From Ga0077555 sp963761475 (lineage in GTDB: Bacteria; Pseudomonadota; Alphaproteobacteria; Rhizobiales; Hyphomicrobiaceae): a stretch of DNA of 64,000 bases. Below are positions 60,228-64,000 of this stretch, piece by piece (the stretch's first letter is position 1; every line of letters begins with the position of its first letter). Below the pieces are notes generated by a model. It saw only the letters and a program-made list of their open reading frames with translations, was not told where the DNA came from and did not search any database. The position numbers and the translations under genes were made by a program. The DNA is taken from positions 186,001-250,000 of the forward strand of contig CAVXGT010000013.1 of assembly GCA_963761475.1 (NCBI GenBank). Reading direction: 5' to 3'.

Positions 60228-60518
60228 CAGAAGAGCGCGGCCGACACTGGCGACCGTGAACCGGCGTAGTGGTGGGCGTCATGGCGGTTGTGGCATCAGC
60301 CTGCGTTGTAGTGTCACGTTAGTAGCGGATGGTTATGCTCATAGGGCCGATTAGCTCGGCAATTCTGTTCGGGAGCGTGGCATTGGTCCGGCACAGGTCC
60401 TTATTCCGGGAATTGGTAACTGTCGTTCCACAAAACGAAGTCAGACCGCCATCAAATGGCCCTCCCCTTCCCTCGATGTGTTAGCCTGCGAGGGCAAAAC
60501 GAGGAGAAATTTGCCATC

Positions 60519-60944
60519 ATGACCAAACTTTTCGGAAAGGCCGCCTTGCTGGCGCTCGGGATGAGCGTGGCGTTGTTCTCCGGTTCTGTCGCCAATGCGC
60601 AGCAAGTGGAGCGGGGAACGCAGGTGCAATCCACCACGGAAGGTCGCCAGATCCTCAACCAGAGTCGTGGGCGGGTCGGGCGTGGCGGCGGTGGCGGCCC
60701 GCGCCGTGTCTATCGCGGTGGCGGCGGCGGTCCGCGGCACGGCCATCGCCGGGGACGGGGAGCCGGCTACATCGCGGGTGGCGCAGCTGCCGCGATCATT
60801 GGTGGCATCATCGTTAACGAGGCCATTCGTTCGAGCCGCCCTCGCTATTCCAGGGGCGAGTTGAGCTGCGGCCAGCTCGAGTATCGTTGCTCCCGCGGGT
60901 CGGATTGGGCGTGCCAGGTCCTAGAGGATGATCCTCACTGCTGA
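60519..60944 (+). CDS. small secreted Gly/Arg-rich cysteine-containing protein
   Basis: A 141-residue precursor of unknown function. It has a signal peptide (residues 4-27, cleavage at ANAQQ), a Gly/Arg/His-rich low-complexity segment ('RGGGGGPRRVYRGGGGGPRH'), a short hydrophobic glycine-rich stretch ('YIAGGAAAAIIGGIIV') and a C-terminal part with four cysteines ('ELSCGQLEYRC', 'WACQVLEDDPHC') likely to form disulfides. GAGGAG lies twelve bases before the ATG at 60519. A very strong terminator follows, so it is a single-gene transcript. Confidence 0.75.
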   Translation: MTKLFGKAALLALGMSVALFSGSVANAQQVERGTQVQSTTEGRQILNQSRGRVGRGGGGGPRRVYRGGGGGPRHGHRRGRGAGYIAGGAAAAIIGGIIVNEAIRSSRPRYSRGELSCGQLEYRCSRGSDWACQVLEDDPHC

Positions 60945-60980
60945 TCAATCGCGGCCCTCGGCCAGCAATCCCAAGCATGC

Positions 60981-61024
60981 ACTGCGGCCACATGATCTCG
61001 TATCATGTGGCCGCAGTCATTTTT
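60981..61024 (+). terminator. very strong intrinsic terminator
   Basis: ACTGCGGCCACATGAT (60981-60996) and its exact complement (61002-61017) form a perfect 16-base stem with the loop CTCGT, followed by CATTTTT. It lies 36 bases after the small secreted protein gene and before the convergent dehydrogenase gene. Confidence 0.9.
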
Positions 61025-61104
61025 GGCTGCTTTGCGGATCGTGCCGGATTGTGTTGAAGCGCCCGGCTTGGGTGGGGCCGTCGTCGCCCCACCGTGCGAT
61101 CGGC

Positions 61105-62070
61105 TCAATAGCCGATCGAGCGATCGACCAGTTCCTTCAAGGGAGCGCCCGCGAGAAAACGCCTGACATTCTCGACAAACAAATCGGCGACCCACTTGTC
61201 GCGGTCGGGGTGGACGCCACCGATGTGGGGAAGCACGACAATCCCTTCCGCCTGCCAGTAGGGGTGCTCAGCCGGCAAGGGCTCCGTGCGAAAGACGTCG
61301 AGGACTGCACCGGCGATGTCCTTGGCCTTGACGGCGGCAATCAGGTCGTCATCGACGATCAGGGCGCCGCGGGCAAAATTGATAAGCCAAGCGTCCTTGC
61401 GCATTTTCGCAAGGCGCTGGCGGTCGAACATGTTTTCGGTCTGGGGCGTAACCGGCAGAAGGAGCACGACGAAGTCACTCACCGCCAGCACCTCATCCGT
61501 GCTTTCAGCGGGGTAGACCTTGTCGACGAAAAGTACTGGCTCGACTCGACGCTTAGTGCCGATGACACGCATGTCGAGAGCAGCAGCCTTTCTCGCCAGC
61601 TCAACGCCGATGGCGCCCAAGCCGAGGATGCCGAGGGTCTTGCCTGCCAACGTGCTCGAGGCCGAGCGGACCCACTTCGATTGCGACTGGTTGAGCGCGA
61701 TCTGATGGTAGTGCTTGGTGATGTGGAAGAGCGCGCCCAGAATGTTTTCCGGCATCTGCAGGCGGTGGGTTCCCCGCGCAGCGGTCAACGGCAGGTCGGG
61801 CTTGAGGTCCCGACGCGCCAACCAGTTGTCCACGCCGGCCGTCATCGATTGAAGCCATCGCAGACGCGGCATATCGGCGAGCGTGCCGGGCGGCACGCCG
61901 AACGACAGCAGCACCTCCGCGTTGGCCAGTTGCTGCGGCGAGGCTTTGGCACCCGGCGCAACGTGGGCGATCTCGAACCGGTCAGCGAGGCCGGCTGCTT
62001 CCAGGCCATCACGGAAGGCCTTCGGATCGGTCACCCAGAGCAGCATCAGAGGCTTATCGGATCGGGTCAC
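61105..62070 (-). CDS. D-2-hydroxyacid dehydrogenase
   Basis: A 321-residue NAD(P)-dependent D-2-hydroxyacid dehydrogenase, resembling glyoxylate/hydroxypyruvate reductases. It has the Rossmann motif GLGAIGVELARK, the catalytic Arg in 'INFARGALIVDD', Glu in 'LDVFRTEPLP' and His in 'VVLPHIGGVHPD'. The start is GTG at 62070, preceded by AAAGG at good spacing; an upstream open frame has no homology. It follows the DenD-like gene after about 60 bases, so it may handle a hydroxypyruvate- or 2-oxo-tetronate-type intermediate. Confidence 0.9.
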   Translation of the reverse strand: MTRSDKPLMLLWVTDPKAFRDGLEAAGLADRFEIAHVAPGAKASPQQLANAEVLLSFGVPPGTLADMPRLRWLQSMTAGVDNWLARRDLKPDLPLTAARGTHRLQMPENILGALFHITKHYHQIALNQSQSKWVRSASSTLAGKTLGILGLGAIGVELARKAAALDMRVIGTKRRVEPVLFVDKVYPAESTDEVLAVSDFVVLLLPVTPQTENMFDRQRLAKMRKDAWLINFARGALIVDDDLIAAVKAKDIAGAVLDVFRTEPLPAEHPYWQAEGIVVLPHIGGVHPDRDKWVADLFVENVRRFLAGAPLKELVDRSIGY

Positions 62071-62131
62071 GGCTACGGCCTTTCCTGTCTCGCGACGGTT
62101 TGCATGTGTGACTTGGCGTCGTTGCAAACGC

Positions 62132-63118
62132 TCAGGCGATCTTGCCGCCGAGCTCGTCCTGGATATGGACCTTGATGATGTCTTCGAAGCTGGCGTCTGC
62201 CTTGAAGCCGAGTTCGATGGCTCGTTTCGTTTCAAAATTGCGCGGCCAGCCGGCGACGATGCCTTCGACGAAGGGATCGGGCTCGCGGCGGATGCGGGCA
62301 ACAACCTTTTCGCCGGCCACTTTGCGCAAAGCCTCGATCTGACCGCCCACGGTAATGGCAATGCCGGGCATCGAGAGGTTGCGGCGGGCGCCGAGACGCT
62401 GGGTATCGATGGTAGCGGCGTGCAACAGGAAGCCGACGGCTGCGCGCGGCGAGGCATGCCAATGCATGACGTCATCGGAGACGGGGAGCACAGCCTCGTG
62501 GCCCGCGAGGGGCTCGCGCATGATGTTGGAAAAGAAGCCGGACGCTGCCTTGTTGGGTTTGCCAGGTCTCACACATATGGTGGGCAGGCGAATGCCGACC
62601 CCGTCGAGCATGCCTTTGCGGCTGTAGTCGGCCAGAAGCAACTCGCCGATGGATTTCTGCGTTCCATAGCTGGTCAAGGGCGTGTGGAAGAAGTCGTCGG
62701 GGATCTTGTCGGGGAAGGGCGCGCCAAACACTGCAATCGACGAGGTGAAGACGAGGCGCGGCTTCTTGGGTGCGCCATCGTAGGCCTGCCGAATGGATTC
62801 CAGCAGGTTCATCACGCCGTGCAGATTGATCCGGTAGCCCTTGTCGAACTCCTGCTCGGCCTCACCCGATACGATTGCCGCGAGATGAAAGATGACATCG
62901 GGCATTGCGGCGACGAGCTTGTCAGTCTCGCCGGGCGAGGGCAGGTCGCCAGTGAGGAGGTCAACCGGGAATTTGGCACCTGCAGGCTTGGCCGGGGGGA
63001 CGACGTCATAGAGCGTGAGGCCAGTGATGTCGGACTGGCCGAGCTTGCCGTCGCGAGCGAGGCGCTCGGCGAGCTTGCGGCCGACCATACCGGCGCCACC
63101 GATGATCAAGATCTTCAT
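62132..63118 (-). CDS. denD: D-erythronate dehydrogenase-like NAD-dependent epimerase/dehydratase
   Basis: A 328-residue extended SDR protein closest to DenD, which oxidises D-erythronate to 2-oxo-tetronate. The N-terminal MKILIIGGAGMVGRKLAERL, 'VIFHLAAIVSGEAEQEFDKGYRINL', the active-site 'SYGTQKSIGELLL' (Tyr-x3-Lys) and 'DDVMHWHASPRAAVGFLLHA' match the subfamily. GGGAGAAG precedes the ATG. Its neighbour upstream is an OtnI/hydroxypyruvate-isomerase-type protein, the next enzyme of the D-erythronate pathway, which supports the call. The kinase OtnK and aldolase OtnC are not in the window. Confidence 0.87.
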   Translation of the reverse strand: MKILIIGGAGMVGRKLAERLARDGKLGQSDITGLTLYDVVPPAKPAGAKFPVDLLTGDLPSPGETDKLVAAMPDVIFHLAAIVSGEAEQEFDKGYRINLHGVMNLLESIRQAYDGAPKKPRLVFTSSIAVFGAPFPDKIPDDFFHTPLTSYGTQKSIGELLLADYSRKGMLDGVGIRLPTICVRPGKPNKAASGFFSNIMREPLAGHEAVLPVSDDVMHWHASPRAAVGFLLHAATIDTQRLGARRNLSMPGIAITVGGQIEALRKVAGEKVVARIRREPDPFVEGIVAGWPRNFETKRAIELGFKADASFEDIIKVHIQDELGGKIA

Positions 63119-63251
63119 TTGGGCTTCTCCCGTCTATGTCGAATTCGAGCGCTGTTAGAGCATGCAGGGCGCTGCGGCGGCAATGGTCGCTGAAAGAGTC
63201 GGGGCTCCTGTTGGTGACCATCGATCGGCGTTGCGTCGCGCCTCTGCCTGA

Positions 63252-64000
63252 CTACAGGCTCACACCCAGTGCTTTCACCCAGGCCAGACCCGCAACGGTC
63301 GACTGTCTGGGCTTGTATTCGCAGCCAACCCAGCCATCGAAGCCGGACTCGTCAATAAGCTTGAACAGATAGCGGTAATTCATCTCGCCATCGTCCGGCT
63401 CGCCGCGATCAGGGGGCGAGGCAATCTGATAGTGCCGGGCGAGCGAACCAAACTCGGCGATCGCCGTGGCGACGTCGCCCTCCATGATCTGGCGGTGGTA
63501 GAGGTCGAACTGGAGACCGATGTTGGGTTCTGCCACCTCGTAGATGATGCTGCGTGCTTCGCCGGTGGTGTTGAGGAAGTAGCCGGGAATGTCGCGCGTG
63601 TTGATTGGCTCGATGATGACGTCGATGCCGGAGCCGGCCAGCATCCGCGCGGCCTTCTTGAGGTTTTTTACATACGTCGCCCGATTGGCGCCGTGATGGC
63701 GGAGACCGGCCATCGCGAACAACCGCTTGCAACCCGTAGCCTCGGCGTAGTCGAGGGCTGCTGCTACTGCCTTCTCGAATTCCGCCTCGCGCCCCGGGAC
63801 GGCCGACATGCCGCGCTCGCCCTTGGAGAAATCACCGTGCGCCATGTTGAACAAGGCCTGGGTGAGACCGTTCGCCTTCAAACGCGCGGCGAGATCAACC
63901 TTTTCCAGCTCGAATGGATTGAGGAATTCGACGGCCTTGAAGCCGGCCTTGGCTGCCGCCTCGAAACGATCAGCAAACGGCACCTCGGTAAACATGAACG
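63252..64000 (-). CDS. hydroxypyruvate/2-oxo-tetronate isomerase (OtnI-like), partial
   Basis: A TIM-barrel xylose-isomerase-like protein of the Hyi/OtnI family, partial at the right edge of the window. Family segments are 'MFTEVPFADRFEAAAKAGFKAVEFL', 'LFNMAHGDFSKGERGMSAVPGRE', 'IIEPINTRDIPGYFLNTT', 'LQFDLYHRQIMEGD' and 'GEMNYRYLFKLIDESGFDGWVGCEY', with the metal ligands Glu, Asp, Gln/His and Glu in place. The ATG at 63995 is probably internal: homologues have about ten more residues before it, and the frame stays open to the edge. It fits the isomerase step after DenD. Confidence 0.9.
   Translation of the reverse strand, partial: FMFTEVPFADRFEAAAKAGFKAVEFLNPFELEKVDLAARLKANGLTQALFNMAHGDFSKGERGMSAVPGREAEFEKAVAAALDYAEATGCKRLFAMAGLRHHGANRATYVKNLKKAARMLAGSGIDVIIEPINTRDIPGYFLNTTGEARSIIYEVAEPNIGLQFDLYHRQIMEGDVATAIAEFGSLARHYQIASPPDRGEPDDGEMNYRYLFKLIDESGFDGWVGCEYKPRQSTVAGLAWVKALGVSL

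Overview
The window is high-GC, densely coded DNA that looks chromosomal and alphaproteobacterial, most likely Hyphomicrobiales (Hyphomicrobiaceae-like). Support comes from gene content and order: nuoM-nuoN-birA-rnj, an ALA-synthase-type hemA, class II DAHP synthase, CbpA/CbpM, DUF1127 and DUF2059 proteins, Omp25-like barrels, and an NAD-dependent formate dehydrogenase whose beta subunit is a NuoE-NuoF fusion, as in methylotrophic relatives. The genus cannot be fixed from sequence alone. I found no rRNA, tRNA, CRISPR array or intact insertion sequence.

Layout. 0-6.4 kb: end of the complex I operon (nuoM partial, nuoN), biotin ligase, RNase J, an SDR protein lacking its catalytic residues, and a secreted redoxin. 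6.4-16 kb: proC, a Gfo/Idh/MocA oxidoreductase and class II DAHP synthase (with an attenuator-like hairpin in its leader) on the minus strand, then a GCS2-type ligase, a PNPOx-like protein, YceI, an SDR, an outer-membrane barrel, glutathione reductase and NADAR. 16-22 kb: DUF2059-rpiA-gabD, cbpA-cbpM, gph. 22-28.6 kb: a minus-strand cluster with fused formate dehydrogenase subunits flanking an FlK-type thioesterase. 29-37 kb: TerC, DUF4236, a frameshifted HerA-like ATPase, and a branched-chain-type ABC importer (SBP-H-M-G) that lacks LivF and continues into an alpha/beta hydrolase. 37-42.7 kb: LysR, hemA, an L,D-transpeptidase and dusA.

42.7-55.9 kb is the most unusual part. A decayed tyrosine integrase lies just outside the 5' end of dusA, a known integration hot spot. 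Next to it is a minus-strand, translationally overlapping cluster: outer-membrane barrel, DUF4347 giant repeat adhesin (frameshifted), TolC-type lipoprotein, HlyD, GAF-like-HlyD, and an M50 protease fused to HlyD. There is no ABC ATPase in the cluster. I read it as an island-borne export system for a giant adhesin in which a membrane metalloprotease-adaptor fusion may take the place of the usual ABC transporter. 55.9-58.6 kb is gene-poor and holds a membrane protein with a phage-primase-like C-terminal domain.

58.6-64 kb: a peptidoglycan-binding-domain protein, a small secreted Cys/Gly-rich protein with a very strong terminator, and a minus-strand four-carbon sugar-acid set (OtnI-like isomerase running off the right edge, DenD-like dehydrogenase, D-2-hydroxyacid dehydrogenase). 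Two genes carry apparent single-base frameshifts (near 30519 and 53461), so base-call errors should be excluded before treating either as biology.
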